Notes under the pieces: model-generated | What the model saw: the letters and a program-made list of their open reading frames with translations, nothing else | Told to the model about the DNA's origin: nothing | Database searches by the model: none | Origin: Saccharospirillum salsuginis | GTDB taxonomy: Bacteria > Pseudomonadota > Gammaproteobacteria > Pseudomonadales > Natronospirillaceae | Length of the DNA: 64,000 nt | Direction: 5' to 3' | Assembly (NCBI RefSeq): GCF_014651855.1 | Contig: NZ_BMXR01000001.1 | Coordinates: 310,001 to 374,000 of the forward strand | Shown: in pieces, positions 1-9,205 of the stretch | Position numbering within the stretch: position 1 is the stretch's first letter | Layout: the number at the start of each line of letters is the position of its first letter | Program-made: the position numbers and the translations under genes

Positions 1-359
1 CAGCCGTGAACGACGTGTTCACTGTTCGTGCCTTCCCCGCTGATGACCCGGGTATCTCCGGTTCCATCCCCGAATACGAACAGGAATTCCGAGTCGATAT
101 ACAGGTTGTAGGCCAGTTCATGGTCGCCGAATGTCATCTGTCGCTGAGTGTAACCGCCCTGCCCCGATGTTGCGCTCAGGGTGTAACTGACTGGTTCCGG
201 GCAGGTTACCGTCAGCGTGCCGACCGTGTCGGTGGGCGCTTCATCCAGAGGATTGACCGATCCGAAGGCGATCGGCGTGGCGCTGAGCGTACAGGCCAGC
301 GACAGCGGCGCGCCCAGCCCCGCAAACAGGCTCAGGAGTATTCTTACCGAGAACGACAT
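1..359 (-). CDS. Csu-type fimbrial subunit (spore coat protein U domain), partial
   Basis: The gene runs off the left edge, so only about the first 119 codons are present. From an ATG at 359 it opens with a hydrophobic leader (MSFSVRILLSLFAG...) ending near LSLAC. It continues with beta-rich sequence containing CTLSAT, FGSVNP and a second Cys in VTCPEP, the pattern of SCPU/CsuA-type pilin domains. Such subunits are donated by a chaperone to an outer-membrane usher and polymerise into thin archaic pili. The start lies inside the end of the usher gene (16 bp overlap), so it is translationally coupled and last in view in the pilus operon. It could be the tip or a second structural subunit; which one cannot be told without the C-terminus. 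Confidence 0.75.
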   Translation of the reverse strand, partial: MSFSVRILLSLFAGLGAPLSLACTLSATPIAFGSVNPLDEAPTDTVGTLTVTCPEPVSYTLSATSGQGGYTQRQMTFGDHELAYNLYIDSEFLFVFGDGTGDTRVISGEGTNSEHVVHG

Positions 360-2896
360 GACAGAGTCCCCACATTCGCCGGGTAGGCATCTACCCCGCT
401 CAAATCAACACGAAATTCGCACACTTGCCCATCCCCCGTGCGAGCCTGTCCCTGAAGCGCCTGCGCCGGACCGACGTCGACATAAAACAACCCTTCGTGA
501 CCGAGCGTCAGCGACTCATCCATGCCCTCGACCCGAACCACCGTGCCGGCCGGCAGCGGTTCCTGTTCGGCATTGACCAGAGTCGCCTGAACGGTGCGCT
601 CGAACCGGACCGGGAATCGGGCCGTTAAAACCTGGCGATTCCCCGGCACCAATTGACGGCCGGGTTCGTCCAGGGAGGCCGAGGGCGGCAGGTCCTCGCT
701 GGCCAGCCGCAGTCGATTACGGCTGTAGGGTTTCAGGCCCGGCACCACGATCCGGCCATCGGGGCCCGTTGTGCCCGCCAGTCGATTGTTCTTGTAGACC
801 CGGATGTCCGGAACGCCCGCGTCGACGACCGTATAGCTGCCGGCCGGGTTGCGACTGAGATGCGGGCCGGTTTCATTGAACACCAAGGCGCCGCTTAATT
901 CGGCGAAACCGCTGACCTCCCGCTCCTGCCGTCGACCGACCACGCGCAGCGATGCCAGTCGGCCGTCCAGAGTCAGTTCGGCGTCCTGTTCGGGCACTTC
1001 GTTGCGAACACCGGCGTGCAGACGGTAACCATAGCCACCGTCATTCGGCGCATTGTACTGATAGGTCACACCCCGATCGGCCAATTGGTCGCCCGAGGCG
1101 GTCGCGGACAAGGTCTTGCCTTTACCCAATGACAAGGTGAACGCCAGACTGTACCGACGTTCCGGTTCCGGGCGAATCTGATCCTGGACATTGAATCGCA
1201 ACGAGCCCTTGCCCGCCATTGTCAGACCCAGCGTTGCGGAGTGATACAGTTGATCGTCCCGGTCACGGTAGTCGCGCCGGAACCGACCCAGCGACAGCGA
1301 TACCCCCTTGCGCACCGACCAGCCCAGGGTCACGCGCTGGTCGAGTTCGGGTTCGCGATTCGGGTTGCCGATTCCAAGCTGTATAAAGCCTTCATCGGTT
1401 CGCTGCTCCTGAATCCGAAACGACAGTGACGAGGTACGGCGGCTGTACCCCCACAACCAGGTGGTGCCGACCGATCCGCTCTGTTCCACGCTGGCCGCGC
1501 CGCCCAGATCGAGCATGCCCAGCGGGCCCAGCCCGAGGTAACCGGACAGGCCGTTGACCCAGCCTTCGGGCAGCAGTTCTGCGCGCCCGCCGACGGTCAA
1601 CCGATTGGTCAGTCCGTACCGACCGCTCAATAGAGCGAACGGGTCTTCATCGTATTGAATCCGGCCATCCACGGTCCCGATGCGGCGGTGCCCGTAGGAC
1701 AGAGACCAGTCCCTCAAGCCTTCGGCCAGCAGCGACGGATCGGAGTAAAACGAAAAACGCTGGGTGACCGGTACCCCGTCGCTCTCTTTGACCTGGCTGA
1801 GAATCTCGCTGACGCCACTGGCGGCCGGCAGACCGGTCAGTCTGAACGGACCGGGCGGGATATCCTGGCGGGTCACCAGGTTGCGGTTGATCCAGACTTC
1901 CAGCATGGCGGGCGTCAGCACGCTGCCCCGCAGGCTGGGGCGCGGCCGCGTCACCCAGGACGGCGCCAATTGGGTATTGGTGCCGATGCGGACGCCTCCG
2001 TATGACACGGTCTGACCGAGCACCTGGCTCGAGGTCAGGGTGTCGCCGACCACCAGAGAGAGCAGCGAACGGGGCCGATCCAATACACACCGACTGCCTA
2101 GCCGGCCGAGGATCTCCGTGCGCGAACGATACAGATGCTGGCTCTCGCAATAGGCGGTGCCGACGCTGACGGCGCCATCGAGATACGCCGTGCGCCATCG
2201 GGTCGCATCCGCGTCGACCCCTTCGGTCAGCCGGTAATCGAACACGGCCGAGTAGCCGGACTGAGGCACGAGCGGGTCCGCCCGTTGACGCTCGATCACA
2301 TAGGTATTGAAACGACCCGGCTGCACCCAGAGCGTTAAACGGGGACGGCTCAGATCTAGCCAGAAAAATCCGTCCGACAGAGCATCGAGCGCATAGAGCC
2401 CGTCGAATTCCGAATCGACCGCGGCGCGGTCCAGGTTCAGCGCCTCGATCGTCTCTACCGGCAGGAAATAGCGCCCCTGGCGACGCACCAGAGTCAGGGG
2501 TTGGGTGGGGGCCTGGTCGTTGAGCACGACCGGTACCGACCAGTCACGCCGATCCGCGTTGCCGGTGGGGATCAGATCGTCGGCCTGGAAGCTGACATCC
2601 CCCTCGCGTTCATTCACCCGCATCAGAGGTTCCTCCAGTGCGGACAAGGGGATGACACGGCTCTGACCGGATTCGAGCACGGGGTATTCGCCTTCATTGG
2701 GCAACGCCCAGCCAAATTCCGCCAGTTGCGCCAACGGCAACGCCCGTTCGCCGGAGCCCAGCGTCACCCACTGAACCCGGATGGGACGGGGCCGGTCACC
2801 GGTGTCCTCCGACATCGGCGGTGGATTCTCGGCCAGCACTGCCAGCGACAGACACACCGATACCACCGCCATCCAACACGGCCACCGCCCGACCAC
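344..2896 (-). CDS. Archaic (Csu-type) fimbrial outer-membrane usher
   Basis: An 850-residue protein with an N-terminal hydrophobic signal ending near AVLAEN. Usher landmarks are visible: an N-terminal domain with LPLAQLAEFG-like text, a long central beta-barrel with alternating residues and motifs such as RPRPSLRGSVLTPAMLEVWINR (plug region), and a C-terminal carboxypeptidase-like section containing VPGLKPYSRNRL followed by two small beta domains ending in SCRSR. Ushers of this family form the outer-membrane pore through which subunit-chaperone complexes are assembled into pili. The gene lies 3 bp after the chaperone gene and overlaps the next subunit gene, a compact operon order of subunit, chaperone, usher, subunit. 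Length fits the Csu/sigma-fimbria class. Confidence 0.9.
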   Translation of the reverse strand: MVGRWPCWMAVVSVCLSLAVLAENPPPMSEDTGDRPRPIRVQWVTLGSGERALPLAQLAEFGWALPNEGEYPVLESGQSRVIPLSALEEPLMRVNEREGDVSFQADDLIPTGNADRRDWSVPVVLNDQAPTQPLTLVRRQGRYFLPVETIEALNLDRAAVDSEFDGLYALDALSDGFFWLDLSRPRLTLWVQPGRFNTYVIERQRADPLVPQSGYSAVFDYRLTEGVDADATRWRTAYLDGAVSVGTAYCESQHLYRSRTEILGRLGSRCVLDRPRSLLSLVVGDTLTSSQVLGQTVSYGGVRIGTNTQLAPSWVTRPRPSLRGSVLTPAMLEVWINRNLVTRQDIPPGPFRLTGLPAASGVSEILSQVKESDGVPVTQRFSFYSDPSLLAEGLRDWSLSYGHRRIGTVDGRIQYDEDPFALLSGRYGLTNRLTVGGRAELLPEGWVNGLSGYLGLGPLGMLDLGGAASVEQSGSVGTTWLWGYSRRTSSLSFRIQEQRTDEGFIQLGIGNPNREPELDQRVTLGWSVRKGVSLSLGRFRRDYRDRDDQLYHSATLGLTMAGKGSLRFNVQDQIRPEPERRYSLAFTLSLGKGKTLSATASGDQLADRGVTYQYNAPNDGGYGYRLHAGVRNEVPEQDAELTLDGRLASLRVVGRRQEREVSGFAELSGALVFNETGPHLSRNPAGSYTVVDAGVPDIRVYKNNRLAGTTGPDGRIVVPGLKPYSRNRLRLASEDLPPSASLDEPGRQLVPGNRQVLTARFPVRFERTVQATLVNAEQEPLPAGTVVRVEGMDESLTLGHEGLFYVDVGPAQALQGQARTGDGQVCEFRVDLSGVDAYPANVGTLSCRSR

Positions 2897-2899
2897 GGC

Positions 2900-3601
2900 C
2901 TACCGGCCCTCCAGGGGCTGAAACCGGACCCGGCCTCCTGTCTTGAACTGCAAAGACAAGTCGCGATGCGCCTCGGCATCGGTCAGTGCCAATGGCCAGG
3001 TGATGGATGAACCGGGCAGGATGTACAGCAACCCCTGTTCGATAGCGATTCGTCGATCCGACCCCACTTCCAGTACCGGATCGGTAAGCCGGGCGAAACG
3101 CGTACCCGCATTCCGGACGACCAACTGCCAGCCGTCCAGACTGTGTCGCACCCGCCAGTTGAGCTCGGTTTTCGGGGATTCGGCCTGGAAAAACAGCGGC
3201 GTGTCCAGCTTCAACAGCGTGCGCACGCCCGGTTGAATAGCTTCGGCCGTTTCAGGTACCTGAATAAACTGGACCCGATAAGCCTGCTCCCGACCGGACC
3301 GTTCGGTCTCGAGCGTCACCCGCACACGCTCCGATTGACCCGGCTCGAGGGTGACCAGAGGCGGGGTGACCTGCAGATCGGTCGTATCGGATAACAGCCG
3401 GATACCGTCGGATTGACGCCAGGCCTGGAGCCGGACCTGCATCGTCACGGCCCGGTCTCCGCGATTCACCAGATCATAGACGGCGGTATTTTCCCCCACC
3501 GGCCGCTCCTGCAAAACCGGGGTGACCTCTATACTCGCCGCCCGGGCCAAACCCGCCAACAGCATCAGTATGACCGTTAATCCTTCAATGAATCGACGCA
3601 T
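2900..3601 (-). CDS. Periplasmic pilus-assembly chaperone (CsuC-like)
   Basis: A 233-residue protein with a signal peptide (hydrophobic run ending near LARA-ASIEV). It then shows the two-domain immunoglobulin-like layout of pilus chaperones: an N-terminal domain with VYDLVNRGDRAVTMQVR and TPPLVTLEPGQSERVRV, and a second domain after the YRVQFIQVP linker. In this family the chaperone donates a beta-strand to unfolded subunits and delivers them to the usher. Its start codon overlaps the stop of the preceding subunit gene by one base, and the usher follows 3 bp later, so the three genes are surely co-expressed. The archaic Csu branch is preferred over the classical Fim/Pap branch because the flanking subunits are SCPU proteins. 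Confidence 0.88.
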   Translation of the reverse strand: MRRFIEGLTVILMLLAGLARAASIEVTPVLQERPVGENTAVYDLVNRGDRAVTMQVRLQAWRQSDGIRLLSDTTDLQVTPPLVTLEPGQSERVRVTLETERSGREQAYRVQFIQVPETAEAIQPGVRTLLKLDTPLFFQAESPKTELNWRVRHSLDGWQLVVRNAGTRFARLTDPVLEVGSDRRIAIEQGLLYILPGSSITWPLALTDAEAHRDLSLQFKTGGRVRFQPLEGR

Positions 3602-4092
3602 CAGTACACCAGCGTAACGGTGACGGTATCGGTCAACAAACCGGGAGAATCGGGAGCCTGGTCCAGGCGACCGTGCAAAGTCAGGCGGCGAGCCGTGTCG
3701 TCACTCACCAAAGGCGCCGGGACGGTATCCCAAGCCTCCTCACCGGGTGAGGCCTCTCCCCGAACCAGTTGTAATCGATAGCCCAGGGAACGGCCCCCTT
3801 CTCCGCTCAAGCGTCTGTGTTCGGATTCCGCAGCCGGCTGCATGCCAGGTCCGAGCCGGATGTCGCCATAGGTACCCCGGGTGCAATGAACCGATAGCGT
3901 CGCGCTGGCATTGAGCGCCTGACTCTCGGCGGATGACAGCGACAAGAAACGCAGATCCTCCGATTGCACCCGGCAGGAGGATTGTATGTGTGCACCCACC
4001 TGGAAACTGGTGGTGGCTGTGGTTTCCGCCTGGCCGACAATAGAGGAAAAACCCGCCAGCAGACCGATCACAGTGCTCGCGACGTATCGCAT
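3601..4092 (-). CDS. Csu-type fimbrial subunit (SCPU domain), first gene of pilus operon
   Basis: A 163-residue protein. The leader is MRYVASTVIGLLAGFSSIVGQA, with likely cleavage before ETTATTSFQV. The mature part has the SCPU signature: VGAHIQSSCRV near the N-terminus with a paired Cys in LSVHCTRGT, LRFLSLSS, and a C-terminal strand DTVTVTLVY that fits the donor-accepting pilin end. It is probably the major structural subunit because it is promoter-proximal. The stop overlaps the chaperone start (TGATG). About 125 bp separates it from the next gene upstream, so its promoter should lie at 4093-4217. No recognisable regulator of the operon is in the window. Confidence 0.8.
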   Translation of the reverse strand: MRYVASTVIGLLAGFSSIVGQAETTATTSFQVGAHIQSSCRVQSEDLRFLSLSSAESQALNASATLSVHCTRGTYGDIRLGPGMQPAAESEHRRLSGEGGRSLGYRLQLVRGEASPGEEAWDTVPAPLVSDDTARRLTLHGRLDQAPDSPGLLTDTVTVTLVY

Positions 4093-4217
4093 CGGGATGC
4101 TCCGTCAGCATGTAGAGCACAGTGTAGAACGTTATCGACCGGCGTCTGATACACCGTTCACAGGCTGGCGGAGTGCAATGTAAATCCAGGGTCAACCGAT
4201 GCAGACCCGAATCCCGG

Positions 4218-4823
4218 TCACAGCTCGGTCCGATACCGGGCCAGCATCTCTTCCTGAGTCTCGGGTGTGTCGTCAAGTTGAATCTGATCCTTGAGCATCT
4301 GCCCCATCGTCGGCAGTTCGGACCGCTCGATCCGTGCTTCCGTTGACCAGAGCCTGGACCGCATGAACGCCTTGGCGCAATGGAGAAAGACTTCCTCAAT
4401 GTCGATCAGAATACCGCTGATCGGTTTGTTGCGAATGCCCGGATACAGAGCCAACAAGTCGGGATCGACGGTCAGGCTGGCGCGACCGTTGACGCGCAGG
4501 GTTTCATCGACGCCGGGCACCATGAAGCAGGTACCGATGCGACCGGTTTCAATGATATTAACCAGGTTATCGAGCCGCTTGTTGCCTTTGACGTCCGGAA
4601 TCAAGAGTTGGCGGTCGTTGAGGATGGAGACGAAACCGGGGTCGCCGCCACGCGGCGAGACATCGATATGGCCGGCCGCGTCGTAAGTCGAGACCACAAC
4701 GAACGGCGACAAGCCGATGTATCGTTTCGAATGACCCTCCAGGTGCGACAGCTGTTTACGCACCGCCTTCTCCTTGGGGGTGCCATAGAGTTCGCGCAAC
4801 TGGTCGACGCTTTCGATCTTCAT
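4218..4823 (-). CDS. PPOX-type FMN flavoprotein (MSMEG_1061-like family)
   Basis: A 201-residue protein resembling the pyridoxamine-5'-phosphate-oxidase-like split-barrel proteins. The stretch PFVVVSTYDAAGHIDVSPRGGDPGFV followed by LLIPDVKGNKRLDNLVNI and IGTCFMVPGVDETLRVNGRA is the family's FMN/substrate region. Members usually dimerise around FMN and reduce or bind small molecules; the real substrate is unknown. The C-terminal part (EVFLHCAKAFMRSRLW) carries the conserved HCAKA-like motif. The start is supported by GGAG at about 4829-4832. It is downstream of ybjQ and a tiny coupled frame on the same strand, so the three may form one transcript. Confidence 0.8.
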   Translation of the reverse strand: MKIESVDQLRELYGTPKEKAVRKQLSHLEGHSKRYIGLSPFVVVSTYDAAGHIDVSPRGGDPGFVSILNDRQLLIPDVKGNKRLDNLVNIIETGRIGTCFMVPGVDETLRVNGRASLTVDPDLLALYPGIRNKPISGILIDIEEVFLHCAKAFMRSRLWSTEARIERSELPTMGQMLKDQIQLDDTPETQEEMLARYRTEL

Positions 4824-4834
4824 GGTGAGTCTCC

Positions 4835-4942
4835 TTAGTTAATCCCATTGGGCAACACGGCTTGGTAAGCACCGTCGGTCAGCATCGCGGCCTGCGGGTC
4901 CACATTGAACTGGGCTGCGGAAAGCGGGTGGACCGTGGGCAT
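4835..4942 (-). CDS. Possible 35-residue peptide coupled to ybjQ
   Basis: A small frame begins at an ATG that overlaps the ybjQ stop in an ATGA arrangement and ends in TAA 11 bp before the start of the PPOX gene, exactly filling the gap between the two. The product starts [12 protein letters not shown] and ends AVLPNGIN; no signal, membrane segment or known domain is visible. ATGA coupling and the snug fit argue for translation, but the length is so short that chance cannot be excluded. I do not recognise it. Confidence 0.35.
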   Translation of the reverse strand: MPTVHPLSAAQFNVDPQAAMLTDGAYQAVLPNGIN

Positions 4943-5265
4943 CAGCGTTTGAAGCGCACGGCGGTGCCACTGACGCTGACCATCATCATGGCGCCCTGGG
5001 AGCCGACGACTTCATAGTCGATGTCGATGCCGACCACGCCATCGGCGCCCAGTGCCCGTGCCTTTTCCTCAATCTCCTGAAAAGCGATCTCGCGCGCATG
5101 GCCCATTTCCCGCTCGTAAGCCGCGGAACGTCCGCCAACGATGTCGCGAATGGCACCGAACACATCCTTGAAGATGTTGGCACCGAGAATGGCCTCGCCG
5201 ACAACGATATCGAGGTATTCTTCAATTTCCTTGCCCTGAACGACGGCAGTGGTGGTTTTCAGCAT
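4942..5265 (-). CDS. YbjQ/UPF0145 family protein
   Basis: A 107-residue protein with the whole UPF0145 fold signature: an N-terminal [17 protein letters not shown], the central [25 protein letters not shown], and the end [16 protein letters not shown]...MVSVSGTAV. Members form oligomeric rings and were once called heavy-metal-binding, although function is not settled. Length is normal for the family. The ATG at 5265 is preceded by AGGAG at about 5272-5276. Its stop overlaps the start of a tiny downstream frame. The stretch 5266-5383 between this gene and the ABM gene holds only the ybjQ leader and no other feature I can support. Confidence 0.85.
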   Translation of the reverse strand: MLKTTTAVVQGKEIEEYLDIVVGEAILGANIFKDVFGAIRDIVGGRSAAYEREMGHAREIAFQEIEEKARALGADGVVGIDIDYEVVGSQGAMMMVSVSGTAVRFKR

Positions 5266-5383
5266 GGTCTGGCTCCTTTTTGATTAGGGAGGTCGGAGAT
5301 GCCCGAAATCAGGCACACCGAGCCTTTAAGCTACCAGTTTCGCAAACCATGTGAAGGGCCAAAGGTCAGGGTTGGGTCTTTAT

Positions 5384-5713
5384 TCACACCTCGGTTGGGG
5401 CTTGTGCCCAATCCTCCTTGCCATAGTCCCGAATCACTGAAGCCACGCGCAACCGGTAACCCCTGAATAACCCATAACGTCCTTCATACTGGGCGGACCG
5501 GTGCCGCATTTGTTCTCGCCAGGCTTGAACCGCCGTTTCATCCTTCCAAGTGGACAGGGACAGCAACTTATCCGGGTCGGCCAGGCTCTGGAACCGCTCC
5601 ACCGACAGGAATCCATCGATGGATTCAAGAAACTGGACAAGTTCTTCGGCGATGGTCATGTAACGGTCACGAGCTTGCGCATCGAGCACCACTTCGAAAA
5701 TCACGACAATCAT
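5384..5713 (-). CDS. Antibiotic-biosynthesis-monooxygenase (ABM) domain protein
   Basis: A 109-residue protein with the dimeric alpha/beta-barrel ABM layout: [18 protein letters not shown], then [39 protein letters not shown]. The Trp and His-rich segment [15 protein letters not shown] is typical of the YgiN/heme-degrading-like branch, which acts on quinones, polyketides or haem; the substrate is unknown. Its start overlaps the stop of the NIPSNAP gene (ATGA), so the two ferredoxin-like proteins form one operon opposite the ArsR-type gene and may be under its control. Confidence 0.8.
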   Translation of the reverse strand: MIVVIFEVVLDAQARDRYMTIAEELVQFLESIDGFLSVERFQSLADPDKLLSLSTWKDETAVQAWREQMRHRSAQYEGRYGLFRGYRLRVASVIRDYGKEDWAQAPTEV

Positions 5714-6048
5714 TGGGGTTGCCCTCCCCGCTTCAGGTAGGTGGCCGAAACAGGCCTGAGAAAGGTGCGCTGTTCCTGCTGGATAAACGGGTGGCTTTGG
5801 GCAAACTCAAAGTTCCGCCGCCCGGCCTCGTCCGCTTTCAACCGGCTCCGGTACTTTTCGTAGTCCGCCAGGCTATCGAAACTGATCAAACCATAGGCCA
5901 CATCGTTAGTCCCTTCGTGCGGCATGAAATAACCGATCAGATCGCCGCCGCATTCCGGGATGATGGAGCCCCAATTCTCTGCGTAGCGTTCAAACTCGCC
6001 GGCGCGGTGCGGGTCGATTTTGTATTGGATGAAGCAGGTGATTTTCAT
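5710..6048 (-). CDS. NIPSNAP-family protein
   Basis: A 112-residue protein starting [13 protein letters not shown]. The frame extends upstream, but the ATG at 6048 is chosen because GGAGAC (6055-6060) is correctly spaced and the family fold starts there. The Y-K-I-D...F-E-R-Y-A-E-N-W...[13 protein letters not shown] pattern is the NIPSNAP dimeric ferredoxin-like fold. The biochemical role of bacterial NIPSNAPs is poorly known. It overlaps the ABM gene by 4 bp. It is divergent from the ArsR-type regulator at 6135 with an 86 bp intergenic region that must hold both promoters, suggesting that the regulator controls this pair. Confidence 0.8.
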   Translation of the reverse strand: MKITCFIQYKIDPHRAGEFERYAENWGSIIPECGGDLIGYFMPHEGTNDVAYGLISFDSLADYEKYRSRLKADEAGRRNFEFAQSHPFIQQEQRTFLRPVSATYLKRGGQPQ

Positions 6049-6134
6049 TATCGTGTCTCCTTGGTTGTTCACCACCAGTATCCCGATCTGACCGGCCGTT
6101 GCTTCGATCGTCATCGAAGTAAGGAGAAACGCTT

Positions 6135-6827
6135 ATGGAACCTGATATCTCTGACCTCGCACGCTTAATCGGCGATCCTGCCCGATCCCGAATGCTGATT
6201 GCCCTGATGAGCGGTAAGGCTTTGACGGCCACCGAATTGTCGCTTGAAGCCGACATTACACCTCAAACGGCCAGCAGCCACTTGAGTAAGTTGGTCACTC
6301 AAGATCTGTTGGTGATGCGCAAGCAGGGACGGCATCGATACTTTCAGTTGAACGGTTACCCGGTCGCTGAGTTAATTGAAACTTTGCTGAGCGTAACGGC
6401 GTCTCAACCGAACCTTACGAAAACCGGGCCGTCGGACCCCGATCTCAGACAAGCACGGGTTTGTTACGATCATCTCGGAGGAGCCTTGGGGGTCGGCATC
6501 TACGATAGCCTGGTTGCCAGAGGGGTATTGGAGGATAGACACGCAATCACTCGTCTGACCGATGATGGAGAGCGCTATTTCATCCGACTGGGGGTCGACT
6601 TCGATGCCATGTCGCGTAGCCGACGCCCCCTGTGTAAGTCCTGTCTGGATTGGAGTGAACGACGTACTCACCTGGCCGGTGGACTCGGGCAATGGATTTT
6701 GAATGACCTTTTGATGCGGGGCTGGGGGCAGAGGGCACCGAATTCCAGAGTCGTACACATCACAGCGCCTGGAAGAAAGGCCCTGGTCGAACGGTACGGC
6801 ATCGAAGCGTCCCTCGCGTCGGCTTAA
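6135..6827 (+). CDS. ArsR-family winged-helix regulator (long, C-terminal extension)
   Basis: A 230-residue protein. Residues about 1-90 are an ArsR-type DNA-binding domain (ARLIGDPARSRMLIALMSGKALTATELSLEADITPQTASSHLSKL followed by a wing RKQGRHRYFQL). The remainder is the extension found in a well-populated long ArsR subfamily, with ARVCYDHLGGALGV and the Cys pair LCKSCLDWSERR. The start has AAGGAG at 6120-6125. The paired Cys could sense metal, redox or electrophile; that is inference. It is divergent from the NIPSNAP/ABM operon, the usual arrangement for a local repressor. Confidence 0.82.
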   Translation: MEPDISDLARLIGDPARSRMLIALMSGKALTATELSLEADITPQTASSHLSKLVTQDLLVMRKQGRHRYFQLNGYPVAELIETLLSVTASQPNLTKTGPSDPDLRQARVCYDHLGGALGVGIYDSLVARGVLEDRHAITRLTDDGERYFIRLGVDFDAMSRSRRPLCKSCLDWSERRTHLAGGLGQWILNDLLMRGWGQRAPNSRVVHITAPGRKALVERYGIEASLASA

Positions 6828-6878
6828 CAGCCCATCATCGCTAAAGCTCAGAGAAGGAGACAATCGCTTCCTTCTCCA

Positions 6879-7211
6879 TTAATGCGCCACAGCCTTGGAA
6901 AAAACGTTCATCACCACGACTCCCGCGATGATCAGAGCCATGCCCAGCAGTGCCGGCCAGTCCAGCCTTTGTCCGAAGAAAATCCAGGCCGCGAGGGTGA
7001 TCAGGACGATGCCGGCACCGGCCCAGACCGCGTAGGCTATACCCACGGGGATGACCTTCAGCGTGATGGACAGGCAATAGAAGGCGGTGGCGAAGCCGAC
7101 GATCACCAGGAGGGTGGGAATCGGTTTGGTGAAGCCTTCGCTGGCTTTCAGCGATGAGGTTCCGATGACTTCGGCCACGATGGCCAGCGCCAGGATCAAC
7201 CAGTGTTTCAT
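6879..7211 (-). CDS. Small multidrug resistance (SMR/EmrE-like) efflux protein
   Basis: A 110-residue protein with four predicted membrane helices. The first carries the essential Glu ([19 protein letters not shown]) as in EmrE Glu14, and [15 protein letters not shown] is the conserved helix 3 region. These proteins are antiparallel dimeric proton antiporters for lipophilic cations in the inner membrane. The start at 7211 is chosen because the longer frame would add an unrelated hydrophilic leader; upstream is GGAGGG at about 7220-7225. EmrE-like drug export is more likely than the guanidinium (Gdx) type, but Gdx cannot be excluded by eye. Confidence 0.88.
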   Translation of the reverse strand: MKHWLILALAIVAEVIGTSSLKASEGFTKPIPTLLVIVGFATAFYCLSITLKVIPVGIAYAVWAGAGIVLITLAAWIFFGQRLDWPALLGMALIIAGVVVMNVFSKAVAH

Positions 7212-7309
7212 GTACAGCCCTCCGGTGTGATTGGGCTGCGGAGGGTACCTGTTTCGGGGCTTTGTGTCAGGGACCGGGATGGATTGGTGGGAGTGGTCCG
7301 CGTCGGCTA

Positions 7310-7473
7310 CCGGCAATACCCCTGTGGGGTCGGCGTAAATCCGTCCCTGGAGCCTAGACCGCAGGATATGAATCCCATCCGTGGGATTCACCCTTCGGGC
7401 TCGCTGCGCTCATGCTAAAACGCTCCCGGCGTTTTAGTCCCTGCTGCGGACTCCCCCACAGGGGTATTGCCGG
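7310..7473. repeat. Long intergenic hairpin element (variant copy)
   Basis: Outer arms 7310-7329 and 7454-7473 are perfect reverse complements over 20 bases (left arm begins CCGGCAATACCCC). Inside are two smaller hairpins (about 7371-7388 and 7417-7438). It resembles the elements at 15707, 32941 and 42277 in position and arm style, but its centre is different, so it may be a separate family. No gene is seen in 7212-7514; a transcription-end function for the SMR and aldehyde dehydrogenase genes is possible. Confidence 0.6.
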
Positions 7474-7514
7474 CATCCGCCGCTTGTCTTCGCGGCAAAC
7501 GCCGAAATTCGAGA

Positions 7515-9035
7515 TTAGAAAAAGCCCATCGGGTTGACGTCGTAGCTGACCAGCATGTTCTTGGTCTGCTGATAGTGGTCCAACATCATCTTGTGGTTTT
7601 CGCGACCAATGCCGGACTTTTTGTAACCGCCGAAGGCGGCGTGGGCCGGGTAGTGGTGGTAGCAGTTGGTCCAGACCCGTCCGGCTTCGATGCCACGGCC
7701 CATCCGGTAAGCGCGGTTCATGTCGCGCGTCCACAACCCGGCGCCGAGACCGAAGATGGTGTCGTTGGCTACGGCCAGGGCTTCGGCTTCGTCCTTGAAG
7801 GTGGTGACGGAGATCACCGGGCCGAAAATTTCTTCCTGGAAGACCCGCATCTTGTTGTGGCCCTTCATCAGGGTCGGCTGGATGTAGAAACCGGAGTCGT
7901 AGGTGCCGTTCGCGGTTTCCTTGTCGCCGCCGAGCAGGAATTCAGCGCCTTCCTCGCGACCGATGGCGAAGTACCCCATGATTTTGTCGAACTGTTCCTT
8001 AGACGCCTGGGCACCCACCATCACTTCGGTGTCCAGCGGATTGCCGCGCTTGATCTGTTTGGAGCGCTCGATCACCTTTTCCATGAAGGGCTCGTACATG
8101 CTCTCCTGCACCAGCAACCGGGACGGACAGGTGCACACCTCGCCCTGGTTGAAGTAGGCCAGCACGACACCTTCGATGCACTTGCTGAGGTAGCTGTCCT
8201 CGAAGTTCATCACATCTTCGAAATAAATGTTCGGTGACTTGCCACCGAGCTCGACCGTAGAGGGAATGATGTTTTCCGCCGCGCACTTGAGAATGTGCGA
8301 CCCCACCGGTGTGGACCCGGTAAAGGCGATTTTGGCGATGCGCTGGCTGGTCGCCAGGGCCTGACCGGCTTCGGAGCCGAATCCGTTAACGATGTTGACC
8401 ACGCCCGGCGGCAGCAAGTCCTCGACCACTTCGATGAACTTGAGGATCGACCAGGGCGTTTGCTCGGCCGGTTTCAGTACGGTGCAGTTGCCCGCCGCCA
8501 ACGCCGGGGCGAGTTTCCAGGCCGCCATCAGCAGCGGGAAGTTCCAGGGAATGATCTGGCCGACCACACCGAGTGGCTCATGAAAATGGTAGGCGACGGT
8601 GTGTTCGTCGATTTCGCCGAGGGAGCCTTCCTGGGCGCGAATCGCACCGGCGAAGTAACGGAAGTGGTCGACGGCCAGCGGCACGTCCGCCGCCAGGGTC
8701 TCGCGCACGGCCTTGCCGTTGTCCCAGGTTTCGGCGACGGCGATCATTTCCAGGTTCTGTTCCAGCCGGTCGGCGATTTTCAGCAAGAGGTTGGATCTCT
8801 CGGTAACCGAGGTCCGCCCCCAATCCGTCTTGGCCTTGTGCGCCGCGTCCAGCGCGAGTTCGATGTCTTCCGCTGTGGAGCGGGGAATCTGGCAAAACGC
8901 CTCGCCCATGACCGGGGTGGCGTTGTCGAAGTACTGGCCTTTGACCGGGGCGACCCACTCGCCGCCGATGTAGTTTTCATAGCGGGGTTTGACGTTGACA
9001 ATGGAACCGTCCTGACCAGGATGTGCATAGATCAT
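7515..9035 (-). CDS. NAD-dependent aldehyde dehydrogenase (AldB/ExaC-like)
   Basis: A 506-residue cytosolic ALDH. Visible motifs in order: [11 protein letters not shown], the cofactor region [28 protein letters not shown] and KPAEQTP, Gly loop AFTGSTPVG, the general-base Glu in [10 protein letters not shown], and the catalytic Cys in [11 protein letters not shown] near residue 300. Length and text match the ExaC/AldB acetaldehyde dehydrogenase branch that oxidises aldehydes made during ethanol and related alcohol use. The start at 9035 is chosen by family length. A strong sigma-54 promoter lies at 9082-9097 and a divergent AcoR-like activator gene follows, the classic arrangement for inducible alcohol/acetoin catabolism. 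The precise substrate is inferred. Confidence 0.92.
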   Translation of the reverse strand: MIYAHPGQDGSIVNVKPRYENYIGGEWVAPVKGQYFDNATPVMGEAFCQIPRSTAEDIELALDAAHKAKTDWGRTSVTERSNLLLKIADRLEQNLEMIAVAETWDNGKAVRETLAADVPLAVDHFRYFAGAIRAQEGSLGEIDEHTVAYHFHEPLGVVGQIIPWNFPLLMAAWKLAPALAAGNCTVLKPAEQTPWSILKFIEVVEDLLPPGVVNIVNGFGSEAGQALATSQRIAKIAFTGSTPVGSHILKCAAENIIPSTVELGGKSPNIYFEDVMNFEDSYLSKCIEGVVLAYFNQGEVCTCPSRLLVQESMYEPFMEKVIERSKQIKRGNPLDTEVMVGAQASKEQFDKIMGYFAIGREEGAEFLLGGDKETANGTYDSGFYIQPTLMKGHNKMRVFQEEIFGPVISVTTFKDEAEALAVANDTIFGLGAGLWTRDMNRAYRMGRGIEAGRVWTNCYHHYPAHAAFGGYKKSGIGRENHKMMLDHYQQTKNMLVSYDVNPMGFF

Positions 9036-9081
9036 TGCGAATACCTCATTCGGTTTTGTTGTTGTAGGGCGAAAGTTGTAT

Positions 9082-9097
9082 CGCAACCGCCGTGCCA
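9082..9097 (-). promoter_or_regulatory. Sigma-54 promoter (-24/-12) of the aldehyde dehydrogenase gene
   Basis: On the minus strand the sequence reads TGGCACG-GCGG-TTGC, an exact match to the -24/-12 consensus with the invariant GG and GC ten bases apart. It lies 47 bp before the ALDH start codon, pointing at it. The divergent gene encodes a sigma-54 activator with a GAFTGA loop. Confidence 0.85.
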
Positions 9098-9205
9098 TTT
9101 CGGTGGTTTGGCGTACAATCCCGGTAGCGGTACTATTCGAGTGAGAACAACAACAATACGACCGGGCCAATCAATAGGGCTTGAACCCGAGTCGTTGTCG
9201 CAGGG

